A model generated the notes under the pieces. That model saw only the letters and a program-made list of their open reading frames with translations, ran no database searches and was not told where the DNA came from. From assembly GCF_014268495.2 (NCBI RefSeq), contig NZ_CP077087.1:603001-667000 (forward strand): a stretch of DNA of 64,000 nucleotides, given 5' to 3'. Below, piece by piece: positions 48,955-57,941 of the stretch (its first letter is position 1; every line of letters begins with the position of its first letter). This DNA comes from Pseudomonas monsensis. GTDB taxonomy: Bacteria > Pseudomonadota > Gammaproteobacteria > Pseudomonadales > Pseudomonadaceae. The position numbers and the translations under genes were made by a program.

Positions 48955-49520
48955 ATGGTTTGAAGGTTTTACGCGCCGAAGGCTACCCGCGCATGCCGTG
49001 GAAGAACGGCGGCGGCAGCACCGAAGAAATCACCCGAGACGCGGGCGCGGGCCTGGAGGGTTTTGGCTGGCGCCTGTCGATTGCCGACATCGCCGAGTCA
49101 GGCGGGTTTTCGACCTTTACCGGTTATCAGCGAGTGATCACGGTGTTGCAGGGCGACGGCATGACGCTGTGCGTCGATGGCGATGACACACGCCCGCTGT
49201 TACCGCTCGACCCGTTTGCGTTCAGCGGCGAAAGCCAGGTGTCCTGCACGCTGCTTGGCGGGGCGATCCGCGATTTCAACCTGATCTACGCGCCGCAGCG
49301 TTACCGCGCGCGGTTGCAGTGGCTGGACGGTGAGCAGCGGTTTTTCAGCTCGGCGGGGACAGTGTTGGTGTTCAGTGTCAGTGAGTTGCTGCACGTGCAG
49401 GTCGGTGACAGCGTTTCACCGTTGGGGCGACATGATTGTCTGCAACTGGACGGTAACGCCGGGTTGGTCGAAGTCTCCACCAATGCCGCTTGTTGCGTAA
49501 TCGAACTCCTCCAAAACTAA
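48951..49520 (+). CDS. hutD: HutD family protein
   Basis: A 189-residue cupin-fold protein (PRMPWKNGGGSTEEI motif near the start). It is thought to hold excess urocanate or to set an upper limit on hut activity, and its enzymatic role is not established. The start overlaps the hutC stop. Confidence 0.93.
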   Translation: MNGLKVLRAEGYPRMPWKNGGGSTEEITRDAGAGLEGFGWRLSIADIAESGGFSTFTGYQRVITVLQGDGMTLCVDGDDTRPLLPLDPFAFSGESQVSCTLLGGAIRDFNLIYAPQRYRARLQWLDGEQRFFSSAGTVLVFSVSELLHVQVGDSVSPLGRHDCLQLDGNAGLVEVSTNAACCVIELLQN

Positions 49521-49530
49521 CCAGAACCCC

Positions 49531-49635
49531 TGTGGCGAGGGGATTTATCCCCGTCGGGCTGCGTAGCAGCCCCGCTCCTTCTAATCGAAAATGGGGCCGC
49601 TTCGCGATCCAGTGGGGATACATCCCCTCGCCACA
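49531..49635. repeat. Inverted repeat pair (TGTGGCGAGGGGATTTATCCCC family)
   Basis: TGTGGCGAGGGGATTTATCCCC on the left and GGGGATACATCCCCTCGCCACA on the right. It is a different family from the GGGAGC repeats, and a second copy lies at 56136-56265. Confidence 0.87.
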
Positions 49636-49674
49636 ATTGCGTTCACACTTCCTGTTTCTCTCGGCGCACCAACT

Positions 49675-49720
49675 TGTTACCGAACGCCCCAGCGTGGCGC
49701 AAAACCACGCTTTTGTAACA
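49675..49720. promoter_or_regulatory. Long-range palindrome upstream of hutU, possible activator site
   Basis: TGTTAC (49675-49680) and GTAACA (49715-49720) are inverse halves 34 bases apart, with a 7-base inverted repeat (AGCGTGG/CCACGCT) between them. They lie about 240 bases upstream of the sigma-54-like hutU promoter, a normal distance for an enhancer. GTTAC/GTAAC halves resemble those described for CbrB, but the spacing is not the one I recall. Confidence 0.35.
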
Positions 49721-49853
49721 GTCGCTCACTTCCCTCGAACACCCCCGCGAAATTTTTCATCCGCGCCACAAGCCTTGTCTCAGGCGCGCTCCAGCCCTGT
49801 CCGCGATTTTTCTTGAACACCCCTCCAACAAGTTGGCCGCTTGATTGCATATG

Positions 49854-49867
49854 CTTGTATGTACAAG
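49854..49867. promoter_or_regulatory. HutC operator upstream of hutU
   Basis: CTTGTATGTACAAG is a perfect 14-base palindrome, the known type of HutC site in Pseudomonas hut promoters. It lies about 80 bases before the sigma-54-like promoter and 133 bases before hutU. Confidence 0.85.
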
Positions 49868-49935
49868 TAAAGACGTATGCGTATGAGTTGTTCGAGACTC
49901 TCCGCAGCGTCCACTGATTCGCTTGTCGCGCATTG

Positions 49936-49951
49936 AGGCGCGCAGGCTGCT
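49936..49951 (+). promoter_or_regulatory. Candidate sigma-54 promoter of hutU
   Basis: AGGCGCGCAGGCTGCT keeps the invariant GG and GC at the 10-base spacing and several flanking consensus positions. The predicted transcript starts near 49962, 38 bases before the GTG start. hutU-type promoters in Pseudomonas are known to be sigma-54 dependent. Confidence 0.5.
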
Positions 49952-49999
49952 TGCCCACTGCCAGGGTTGGTTTGAATTGATCGCTGAGGAGTCTCTTTC

Positions 50000-51685
50000 G
50001 TGACTGACAACAAAATGACTAAGTTTCGCGACGTCGAAATCCGTGCATCGCGCGGCAACAAGCTGACCGCCAAGAGCTGGCTGACCGAAGCGCCGCTGCG
50101 CATGCTGATGAACAACCTCGACCCGGAAGTCGCCGAGAACCCGAAAGAGCTGGTGGTCTACGGTGGTATCGGTCGCGCTGCGCGTAACTGGGAGTGCTAC
50201 GACAAGATCGTCGAGAGCCTGACCAACCTGAATGACGACGAGACCCTGCTGGTGCAATCCGGCAAGCCGGTCGGCGTGTTCAAGACCCACAGCAACGCCC
50301 CGCGCGTGCTGATCGCCAACTCCAACCTCGTACCGCACTGGGCGAGTTGGGAACACTTCAACGAACTCGACGCCAAAGGCCTGGCCATGTACGGCCAGAT
50401 GACCGCCGGCAGCTGGATCTACATCGGCAGCCAGGGCATCGTCCAGGGCACCTACGAAACCTTCGTTGAAGCCGGTCGCCAACACTACAACGATGACCTC
50501 AAGGGCAAGTGGGTCCTGACCGCCGGTCTCGGTGGCATGGGCGGCGCACAACCTCTGGCTGCCACCTTGGCCGGTGCCTGCTCGCTGAACATCGAATGCC
50601 AACAAGTGAGCATCGATTTCCGCCTGAAAAGCCGTTACGTCGACGAGCAAGCCACAAACCTCGACGACGCGCTGGCACGTATCGCCAAGTACACCAAAGA
50701 AGGCAAAGCGATCTCCATCGCCCTGCTGGGCAACGCGGCAGAAATCCTTCCGGAACTGGTCAAGCGCGGCGTGCGCCCGGACATGGTCACCGACCAGACC
50801 AGCGCCCACGACCCGCTCAACGGCTACCTGCCGGCGGGCTGGACCTGGGACGAGTACCGCGCCCGCGCCAAGACCGAGCCGGCCGCTGTGATCAAAGCCG
50901 CCAAGCAGTCGATGGCCGTGCACGTCAAAGCGATGCTGGAATTCCAGAAACAAGGCATCCCTACCTTCGACTACGGCAACAACATCCGCCAGATGGCGCA
51001 GGAAGAAGGCGTCGAAAACGCATTCGACTTCCCGGGCTTCGTACCGGCTTATATCCGTCCGCTGTTCTGCCGTGGCATTGGCCCGTTCCGCTGGGCGGCG
51101 CTGTCGGGTGATCCGCAAGACATCTACAAAACCGACGCCAAGGTCAAAGAGCTGATCCCGGACGACGCCCACCTGCACAACTGGCTGGACATGGCCCGCG
51201 AGCGCATCAGCTTCCAGGGTCTGCCGGCACGTATCTGCTGGGTCGGTCTGGGCCTGCGCGCCAAGCTCGGTCTGGCGTTCAACGAAATGGTGCGCAGCGG
51301 CGAGCTGTCGGCGCCGATCGTGATCGGTCGCGACCACCTCGACTCCGGCTCGGTGGCCAGCCCGAACCGCGAAACCGAGTCGATGCAGGACGGCTCCGAC
51401 GCCGTGTCCGACTGGCCTCTGCTCAACGCGTTGCTGAACACCGCGAGCGGTGCGACCTGGGTCTCGCTGCACCACGGCGGCGGCGTGGGCATGGGCTTCT
51501 CGCAGCACTCGGGCATGGTGATCGTCTGCGACGGTACCGATGAAGCGGCCGAGCGCATTGCGCGCGTGCTGCACAACGACCCGGCCACCGGCGTCATGCG
51601 TCACGCCGATGCCGGTTACCAGATCGCCATCGACTGCGCCAAGGAGCAGGGGCTGAACCTGCCGATGATTACCGGCGGCAAGTAA
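50000..51685 (+). CDS. hutU: Urocanate hydratase HutU
   Basis: A 561-residue NAD+-dependent enzyme converting urocanate to imidazolone propionate. The whole family sequence is intact, including YGNNIRQMAQEEGV and the late HHGGGVGMGFSQHSG motif. GTG at 50000 is preceded by GAGGAG, and homologues begin near MTKFRDVEIR, so the GTG is the likely start with a short extension. Confidence 0.97.
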   Translation: MTDNKMTKFRDVEIRASRGNKLTAKSWLTEAPLRMLMNNLDPEVAENPKELVVYGGIGRAARNWECYDKIVESLTNLNDDETLLVQSGKPVGVFKTHSNAPRVLIANSNLVPHWASWEHFNELDAKGLAMYGQMTAGSWIYIGSQGIVQGTYETFVEAGRQHYNDDLKGKWVLTAGLGGMGGAQPLAATLAGACSLNIECQQVSIDFRLKSRYVDEQATNLDDALARIAKYTKEGKAISIALLGNAAEILPELVKRGVRPDMVTDQTSAHDPLNGYLPAGWTWDEYRARAKTEPAAVIKAAKQSMAVHVKAMLEFQKQGIPTFDYGNNIRQMAQEEGVENAFDFPGFVPAYIRPLFCRGIGPFRWAALSGDPQDIYKTDAKVKELIPDDAHLHNWLDMARERISFQGLPARICWVGLGLRAKLGLAFNEMVRSGELSAPIVIGRDHLDSGSVASPNRETESMQDGSDAVSDWPLLNALLNTASGATWVSLHHGGGVGMGFSQHSGMVIVCDGTDEAAERIARVLHNDPATGVMRHADAGYQIAIDCAKEQGLNLPMITGGK

Positions 51686-51700
51686 CACGTTTTGGCTTTA

Positions 51701-51790
51701 TGTGGGAGCGAGCTTGCTCGCGAAAGCAATCTGTCAGCCAGCACAGATGTTGAATGTGCTGGCCAATTCGCGAGCAAGCTCGCTCCCACA
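51701..51790. repeat. REP-type inverted repeat pair (GGAGCGAGC family)
   Basis: TGTGGGAGCGAGCTTGCTCGCGA and its inverse enclose about 45 bases between hutU and the permease gene. Confidence 0.88.
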
Positions 51791-51848
51791 GAAAAGCAGC
51801 CCTACCGAAGCTCAGTGAACTATTAAAACAATCCACAGAGGTTGAATC

Positions 51849-53321
51849 ATGGCTGTAACCACCGATCGTGCAGGCAACAAACCGTTGATCGAAAGGCGTT
51901 CGATCGACTACATCCCGGAAGCGGAAAGACACGGTCGTCTGTTGAGCCAGTTCACCCTGTGGATGGGGGCGAATCTGCAAATCACCGCGATTGTCACCGG
52001 GGCCTTGGCCGTGGTGCTGGGCGGTGATGTGTTTTGGTCGTTGATCGGTCTGTTAATCGGGCAACTGCTGGGCGGCGGCGTGATGGCGCTGCACGCGGCG
52101 CAAGGGCCGAAGCTGGGCCTGCCGCAGATGATTTCCAGCCGGGTGCAGTTCGGTGTGTACGGCGCGGCGATCCCGATCGTCCTGGTGTGCCTGATGTACC
52201 TGGGTTTCACCGCCACCGGTACGGTGCTTTCCGGCCAGGCGCTGGGTCAGTTGTTCGGCGTCAGCGACACCGTTGGCATCCTGCTGTTCGCCAGTGTGAT
52301 TGTGGTGGTCACGGTGCTCGGCTATCGGGTGATCCACTGGATCGGCCGGGTCGCCAGCGTGATCGGGGTGATTGCCTTCGTGTATCTGTTCAGTCGCCTG
52401 CTGAGTCAGGTGGATGTAGGGGCACTGCTGCAGATTCGCCACTTCAGCTGGAGCAGCTTCCTGCTGGCCGTGTCGCTCGCGGCCTCCTGGCAGATCGCGT
52501 TCGGCCCGTATGTGGCGGATTACTCGCGCTACCTGCCGAGCAAGATTTCCTCGGTGAAAACCTTCTTTGCCGCTGGCGCAGGTTCGGTCATCGGTGCTCA
52601 GGTGGCGATGGTGCTTGGCGTGTTCGCCGCAGCTTCCGCCAACGGTCAATTCGCCGGGCATGAAGTGGCCTACATCGTCGGTCTGGGCGGCACCGGTGCA
52701 ACCGCTGCGTTGCTGTACTTCAGCATCGCATTCGGCAAGGTGACGATCTCGACGCTGAACTCTTACGGCAGCTTCATGTGCATCGCGACCATCATCAGTG
52801 GTTTCAAGGGGCACCTGACGGTTACCCGGATGCAGCGTCTGGTGTTTGTGCTGGTCATTGTCGGTGCTGCAACTCTGATCGCTTTGCTCGGCCAGCACTC
52901 GTTCCTCGGTGCGTTCAAGTCTTTCATCCTGTTCCTGCTCGCGTTCTTCACGCCTTGGAGCGCGATCAACCTAGTGGATTACTACTGCATCACCCGTGAG
53001 CGCTATGACGTTCCGGCTCTGGCCAATCCGAACGGTCGCTACGGCCGCTGGAACCTGCTTGGCATCAGCGTCTACGTGTTCGGCGTGCTGGTGCAGTTGC
53101 CGTTCATCTCCACCAAGTTCTACACCGGCCCGCTGGTAGCCGCCCTCGGTGATGTGGACATTTCCTGGATCATCGGTCTGGTACTGCCCGCCGTCGTCTA
53201 TTACGTGTGCGCAAAAAGATGGCACGGCAGCGTGCCTGATCAACTGATTCTGCCGGTCGAGCAGAACAGCGTTGTACAACCTGAAAAAAGTGGGGCCGGG
53301 CGCGCTGCGGCGCAGGCCTGA
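51849..53321 (+). CDS. CodB/NCS1-type permease, probable urocanate transporter
   Basis: A 490-residue inner-membrane protein of the nucleobase:cation symporter-1 family with about 12 membrane helices. Signatures are RRSIDYIPEAERHG at the N-terminus, GLPQMISSRVQFG, and FTPWSAINLVDYY in the second half. Although the family is named for cytosine, a homologue in the same position of the P. fluorescens hut locus is a urocanate transporter (HutTu). This assignment rests on context between hutU and the ABC transporter. Confidence 0.82.
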   Translation: MAVTTDRAGNKPLIERRSIDYIPEAERHGRLLSQFTLWMGANLQITAIVTGALAVVLGGDVFWSLIGLLIGQLLGGGVMALHAAQGPKLGLPQMISSRVQFGVYGAAIPIVLVCLMYLGFTATGTVLSGQALGQLFGVSDTVGILLFASVIVVVTVLGYRVIHWIGRVASVIGVIAFVYLFSRLLSQVDVGALLQIRHFSWSSFLLAVSLAASWQIAFGPYVADYSRYLPSKISSVKTFFAAGAGSVIGAQVAMVLGVFAAASANGQFAGHEVAYIVGLGGTGATAALLYFSIAFGKVTISTLNSYGSFMCIATIISGFKGHLTVTRMQRLVFVLVIVGAATLIALLGQHSFLGAFKSFILFLLAFFTPWSAINLVDYYCITRERYDVPALANPNGRYGRWNLLGISVYVFGVLVQLPFISTKFYTGPLVAALGDVDISWIIGLVLPAVVYYVCAKRWHGSVPDQLILPVEQNSVVQPEKSGAGRAAAQA

Positions 53322-53390
53322 TTGGACGTGGACAGGGCTGGATGCCTCTTGACTGCCGTAAGCCAATTCATGATTAGGAGCGTCGCAACA

Positions 53391-54359
53391 ATGAAATCGA
53401 ACAAGACCCTGCTGACCACACTGCTGTCCATGGGCCTGTTGGCCAGTGCCGGTGCGACACAAGCCGCCGGCTGGTGCGAATCGGGCAAACCGGTGAAGTT
53501 CGCCGGCCTGAACTGGGAAAGCGGCATGCTGCTGACCGACGTGCTGCAAGTGGTGCTGGAAAAAGGTTACGACTGCAAGACCGACAGCCTGCCGGGTAAC
53601 TCCATCACCATGGAGAACGCTCTGAGCAGTAACGATATTCAAGTGTTCGCCGAAGAATGGGTCGGCCGCAGCGAGGTCTGGAACAAGGCCGAGAAGGCCG
53701 GCAAGGTCGTCGGTGTCGGTGCGCCGATCGTCGGCGCTGTCGAAGGCTGGTACGTGCCGCGTTACGTGATCGAAGGCGATGCCAAACGCAAGATCGAGGC
53801 GAAGGCCCCAGACCTGAAAAAGATTGCCGATCTGGGCAAATACGCAGCCATCTTCAAAGACGCTGAAGAACCGTCGAAAGGCCGTTTCTACAACTGCCCG
53901 GCCGGCTGGACCTGTGAGCTGGACAACAGCGAAATGCTCAAGAGCTATGGCCTGGAAAGCACCTACACCAACTTCCGTCCGGGCACCGGCCCGGCGCTGG
54001 ATGCGGCGGTGCTGTCGAGCTACAAGCGTGGCGAACCGATCCTGTTCTACTACTGGTCGCCAACCCCGCTGATGGGCCAGATCGACGCGGTGAAACTGGA
54101 AGAGAAACCGGGCGTCGACAAGACCGTGAGCATCAAGGTCGGCCTGTCGAAAACCTTCCACGAGCAAGCCCCGGAACTGGTGGCCGTGCTGGAAAAGGTC
54201 AACCTGCCGATCGACCTGCTGAACCAGAACCTGGGCCGCATGGCGAAGGAGCGTATCGAGTCGCCAAAACTGGCGAAAATCTTCCTCAAGGAACATCCTG
54301 AGGTCTGGCATGCGTGGGTCAGTGACGACGCTGCCAAGAAAATCGACGCGGCGCTGTAG
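53391..54359 (+). CDS. hutX: HutX, ProX-type substrate-binding protein
   Basis: A 322-residue periplasmic binding protein with a signal peptide ending near TQAA and an OpuAC/ProX fold (KFAGLNWESGMLLTDVL; FYYWSPTPLM near residue 228). Family members bind betaine, choline or proline, but in hut loci this transporter carries histidine. ATG 53391 has TTAGGAG upstream. It is the first gene of the X-W-V transporter. Confidence 0.9.
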   Translation: MKSNKTLLTTLLSMGLLASAGATQAAGWCESGKPVKFAGLNWESGMLLTDVLQVVLEKGYDCKTDSLPGNSITMENALSSNDIQVFAEEWVGRSEVWNKAEKAGKVVGVGAPIVGAVEGWYVPRYVIEGDAKRKIEAKAPDLKKIADLGKYAAIFKDAEEPSKGRFYNCPAGWTCELDNSEMLKSYGLESTYTNFRPGTGPALDAAVLSSYKRGEPILFYYWSPTPLMGQIDAVKLEEKPGVDKTVSIKVGLSKTFHEQAPELVAVLEKVNLPIDLLNQNLGRMAKERIESPKLAKIFLKEHPEVWHAWVSDDAAKKIDAAL

Positions 54360-54442
54360 GTCGATACCTCCCGGCTAACCGTGAGGCTGGCCGGGAGATA
54401 TGCCGTAAACGCTTGATTGAGATTTCTGATTGAGAGCCGCTT

Positions 54443-55294
54443 ATGTTTCCCGAAAGCTTTACCTTTTCCATCGCCGACTGGGTCAACGGTTGGGTCGATT
54501 CGCTGGTCACCAACTACGGTGATGTGTTCCGCCACATCTCCGACACCCTGCTGTGGGCCATCGTCAATCTTGAAGGTTTGCTGCGTGCGGCGCCGTGGTG
54601 GTTGATGCTCGCCATTGTTGGTGTGGTCGCCTGGCACGCCACGCGCAAAGTCGTGACCACGGCCGTCATCGTTGGTCTGTTGTTCCTGGTGGGCGCTGTC
54701 GGCCTGTGGGACAAGCTGATGCAGACACTGGCGCTGATGATGGTTGCGACGATCATTTCGGTGCTGATCGGCATTCCGCTGGGGATTCTCTCGGCGCGCA
54801 GCAATCGCCTGCGTTCGGTGCTGATGCCGCTGCTCGACATCATGCAGACCATGCCCAGTTTCGTGTACCTGATCCCGGTGCTGATGCTGTTCGGCCTGGG
54901 CAAGGTCCCGGCGATTTTCGCCACGGTGATTTACGCCGCGCCGCCGCTGATCCGTCTGACCGATCTGGGCATTCGCCAGGTCGACGGCGAAGTGATGGAA
55001 GCGATCAACGCCTTCGGTGCCAACCGCTGGCAGCAACTGTTCGGCGTGCAACTGCCGCTGGCCCTGCCGAGCATCATGGCCGGGATCAACCAGACCACCA
55101 TGATGGCCCTGTCGATGGTGGTGATTGCTTCGATGATCGGCGCCCGAGGTCTGGGTGAAGATGTGCTGGTGGGGATTCAGACCCTCAACGTCGGACGCGG
55201 CCTCGAAGCCGGTCTGGCGATCGTGATTCTCGCAGTGGTCATCGACCGCATTACCCAGGCGTACGGTCGGCCACGGCATGAGGTGAGCAAATGA
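54443..55294 (+). CDS. hutW: HutW, ABC transporter permease
   Basis: A 283-residue ProW-like inner-membrane permease with about 6 membrane helices and the EAA loop (EVMEAINAFGANRWQQLFGVQLP). It pairs with HutX and HutV for import. Its stop overlaps the hutV start by ATGA. Confidence 0.93.
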   Translation: MFPESFTFSIADWVNGWVDSLVTNYGDVFRHISDTLLWAIVNLEGLLRAAPWWLMLAIVGVVAWHATRKVVTTAVIVGLLFLVGAVGLWDKLMQTLALMMVATIISVLIGIPLGILSARSNRLRSVLMPLLDIMQTMPSFVYLIPVLMLFGLGKVPAIFATVIYAAPPLIRLTDLGIRQVDGEVMEAINAFGANRWQQLFGVQLPLALPSIMAGINQTTMMALSMVVIASMIGARGLGEDVLVGIQTLNVGRGLEAGLAIVILAVVIDRITQAYGRPRHEVSK

Positions 55295-56121
55295 ACAACG
55301 CAACCGTGAGCAAGATCGAAGTCAAAAACGTCTTCAAGATTTTCGGCAACCGCGCCAAGGATGCACTGGCGATGGTTGGCCAGGGCAAGACCAAGGATCA
55401 GGTGCTGAACGAAACCGGTTGCGTGGTCGGGGTCAACGACCTGTCGCTGAGCATCGGCACCGGTGAGATCTTTGTGATCATGGGCCTGTCCGGCTCGGGC
55501 AAATCGACCCTGGTGCGTCACTTCAATCGGCTGATCGACCCGACCAGCGGCGCGATCCTGGTCGACGGCGTGGACATCCTGCAATACGACATGGACGCCC
55601 TGCGCGAATTTCGCCGGCACAAGATCAGCATGGTATTCCAGAGCTTCGGTCTGCTGCCGCACAAGACCGTGCTCGACAATGTCGCCTACGGCCTGAAAGT
55701 GCGCGGCGAGAGCAAGCAGATGTGCTCGGAACGCGCGCTGCACTGGATCAACACCGTGGGCCTCAAGGGCTACGAAAACAAATACCCGCACCAGCTCTCC
55801 GGCGGCATGCGTCAGCGTGTCGGCCTGGCGCGCGCCTTGGCGGCGGACACCGACATCATCCTGATGGACGAAGCGTTCAGTGCGCTGGACCCGCTGATCC
55901 GCGCCGAGATGCAGGACCAGTTGCTGGAACTGCAAAAGACCCTGCACAAGACCATCGTGTTCATCACCCACGACCTCGACGAGGCCGTGCGCATCGGCAA
56001 TCGCATCGCGATCCTCAAGGACGGCCGGCTGATTCAGGTCGGCACCCCGCGCGAGATCCTGCATTCGCCGGCGGATGAGTACGTCGACCGGTTCGTGCAG
56101 CGGCGGGCGGCGGTGGTTTGA
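55291..56121 (+). CDS. hutV: HutV, ABC transporter ATPase
   Basis: A 276-residue ProV-like ATPase: Walker A GLSGSGKSTL, signature LSGGMRQRVGLARAL, Walker B IILMDEAFSALDP, and the switch His in VFITHDLDEA. It lacks the C-terminal CBS domains of osmotic ProV, ending at 276 residues. This fits a nutritional rather than an osmosensing role. Confidence 0.94.
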   Translation: MNNATVSKIEVKNVFKIFGNRAKDALAMVGQGKTKDQVLNETGCVVGVNDLSLSIGTGEIFVIMGLSGSGKSTLVRHFNRLIDPTSGAILVDGVDILQYDMDALREFRRHKISMVFQSFGLLPHKTVLDNVAYGLKVRGESKQMCSERALHWINTVGLKGYENKYPHQLSGGMRQRVGLARALAADTDIILMDEAFSALDPLIRAEMQDQLLELQKTLHKTIVFITHDLDEAVRIGNRIAILKDGRLIQVGTPREILHSPADEYVDRFVQRRAAVV

Positions 56122-56135
56122 AATTGGATTGCCTT

Positions 56136-56265
56136 TGTGGCGAGGGGATTTATCCCCGTTGGGTGGCGAAGCCGCCCAAACCATGCGTCCAGTCTGTCAG
56201 GCAGACTGCGGAGGCAGGTTTTACGACTGCTTCGCAGCCGAACGGGGATAAATCCCCTCGCCACA
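56136..56265. repeat. Inverted repeat pair (TGTGGCGAGGGGATTTATCCCC family)
   Basis: The same family as 49531-49635. The inner part also contains a GGCGAAGCCGCC hairpin and GACTGCTTCGCAGCC, so it can fold into a branched structure between hutV and hutH1. Confidence 0.87.
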
Positions 56266-56301
56266 GCGTGATGCATTAACAGTATTGGTATGAGGCTCCA
56301 G

Positions 56302-57825
56302 ATGTCCCAGGCTGAAAAAATCGTTATCACCGGCAACCCCCTGCGTTGGCAGGACGTGGTCGCCGTCGCCCGTCATGGCGCGCAACTGGAGCTGTCGAGC
56401 GAGACCTGGGCGCGGATCGAAAACGCCCAGGGCATCGTCCAGCGCATCGTCGAAAGCGGCGAGCGCGCCTATGGCGTCAACACCGGTCTGGGCGGTTTGT
56501 CCAACGTTTCGCTGAAAGACCAGCAACTCAGCCAGCTCTCGCGCAACACCCTGCTCAGCCATGCCTGCGGCGTCGGCCCGGTGCTGCCCGATGAGCAGAC
56601 CCGCGCGATCATCTGCGCGGCGATCCACAACTACAGCCACGGCAAATCCGGCATTCATCGTCGCGTGGTCGAAGGCCTGCTGGCGCTGCTCAATCGCGGC
56701 ATCACCCCGCAGGTGCCGTCGCAAGGTTCGGTGGGTTACCTGACCCACATGGCGCACATCGGCATCGCGCTGCTGGGCGTGGGCAATGTCATCTATCGCG
56801 GGCAAATCACCTCGGCGCAACAGGCGCTGGCGGAAGAAGGTCTGCAACCGGTGCAACTCGGTGCGAAGGACGGTTTGTGCCTGGTCAACGGCACGCCGTG
56901 CATGACCGGCCTCAGCTGCCTGGCCATTGCCGACGCGACGCGACTGGTGCAATGGGCCGATGTCATCGGCGCCATGAGTTTTGAAGCCCAGCGCGGGCAG
57001 ATCGCCGCGTTCGACGCCGAGATCATCGCGCTCAAGCCGCACCCGGGCATGCAGCAGGTCGGTATCAATCTGCGGGCGTTGCTCGAAGGCAGTGAAGTGA
57101 TCGCGGCGAGCAAAGGCATTCGCACGCAGGATGCGCTGAGCATTCGCTCGATCCCGCAGGTGCATGGCGCGGCGCGCGATCAACTGGCGCACGCGATCAA
57201 GCAGGTCGAAGCCGAACTCAACGGCTGCACCGACAACCCGTTGCTGCTCGGTACGCCGGACAACTTCCGGGTGATGTCGCAAGCCAACCCGCACGGGCAA
57301 TCGGTGGCGATGGCGGCGGATCTGCTGGCGATTGCCATGGCCGAAATCGGTTCGATCGCCGAGCGTCGCCTCGATCGACTGGTCAACCCGCACGTCAGCG
57401 GCTTGCCGGCGTTTCTGGTGGCCAACCCTGGGGTGAACTCCGGGATGATGATCGTGCAATACGTCGCCGCTTCGCTGTGCGCGGAAAACCGTCAACTGGC
57501 GCAACCGGCGGTGCTCGACAACTACGTCACCTCCGGCCTGCAGGAAGATCACTTGAGCATGGGCACCAGCGCCGCGCTGAAGCTGCACCGCGCCCTGGAA
57601 AACTGCACGCAAATCCTCGCCATCGAGTACCTGCTGGCAGCGCAAGCGTTTGAGTTCCTCAAGGAGCAACGCTTCGGCGCGGGCACTGACCGCGCGTGGC
57701 GACTGCTGCGCGAAACCGTCCTGGCCTACGATCAGGATCGCTGGCTGGCGCCGGATATCGCCGCCGCCGCGAGCGTGTTGAAAGACTCGAATTCGCTACA
57801 CAACGTATTACCGAATCTGCACTGA
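56302..57825 (+). CDS. hutH1: HutH1, histidase-family protein without the MIO triad
   Basis: A 507-residue member of the aromatic amino acid lyase family. The fold is complete (YGVNTGLGGLS, LSHACGVGP, LVNGTPCMTGL, LQEDHLSMG), but where histidases have G-S-V-G-A-S-G-D-L it reads GSVGYLTHMAH (G142 to T148). Relative to hutH2 this is a clean 3-residue deletion of Ala-Ser-Gly, the triad that cyclises to the MIO electrophile. By alignment Tyr280 of P. putida histidase is Leu (QDALSIRS) and Phe329 is Pro (ANPHGQ). It therefore probably lacks normal lyase activity. ATG 56302 follows AGG at good spacing; ATG 56290 has no RBS. Confidence 0.88.
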   Translation: MSQAEKIVITGNPLRWQDVVAVARHGAQLELSSETWARIENAQGIVQRIVESGERAYGVNTGLGGLSNVSLKDQQLSQLSRNTLLSHACGVGPVLPDEQTRAIICAAIHNYSHGKSGIHRRVVEGLLALLNRGITPQVPSQGSVGYLTHMAHIGIALLGVGNVIYRGQITSAQQALAEEGLQPVQLGAKDGLCLVNGTPCMTGLSCLAIADATRLVQWADVIGAMSFEAQRGQIAAFDAEIIALKPHPGMQQVGINLRALLEGSEVIAASKGIRTQDALSIRSIPQVHGAARDQLAHAIKQVEAELNGCTDNPLLLGTPDNFRVMSQANPHGQSVAMAADLLAIAMAEIGSIAERRLDRLVNPHVSGLPAFLVANPGVNSGMMIVQYVAASLCAENRQLAQPAVLDNYVTSGLQEDHLSMGTSAALKLHRALENCTQILAIEYLLAAQAFEFLKEQRFGAGTDRAWRLLRETVLAYDQDRWLAPDIAAAASVLKDSNSLHNVLPNLH

Positions 57826-57941
57826 CAATACCCATACCAGCGTGCCAAGGCGCTCATCGTCCACAAGACGAGAAGCGACGGATAACGGAATGCTCCGGAG
57901 CGACTGGTAGTTAATAACAATGTCTCAAAAGGAGCATTTTA

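Noticed and set aside
49757..51688. A 643-codon open frame on the minus strand
   Set aside because: Antisense to hutU and crossing its promoter and operator. Low-complexity composition and no recognisable domain.
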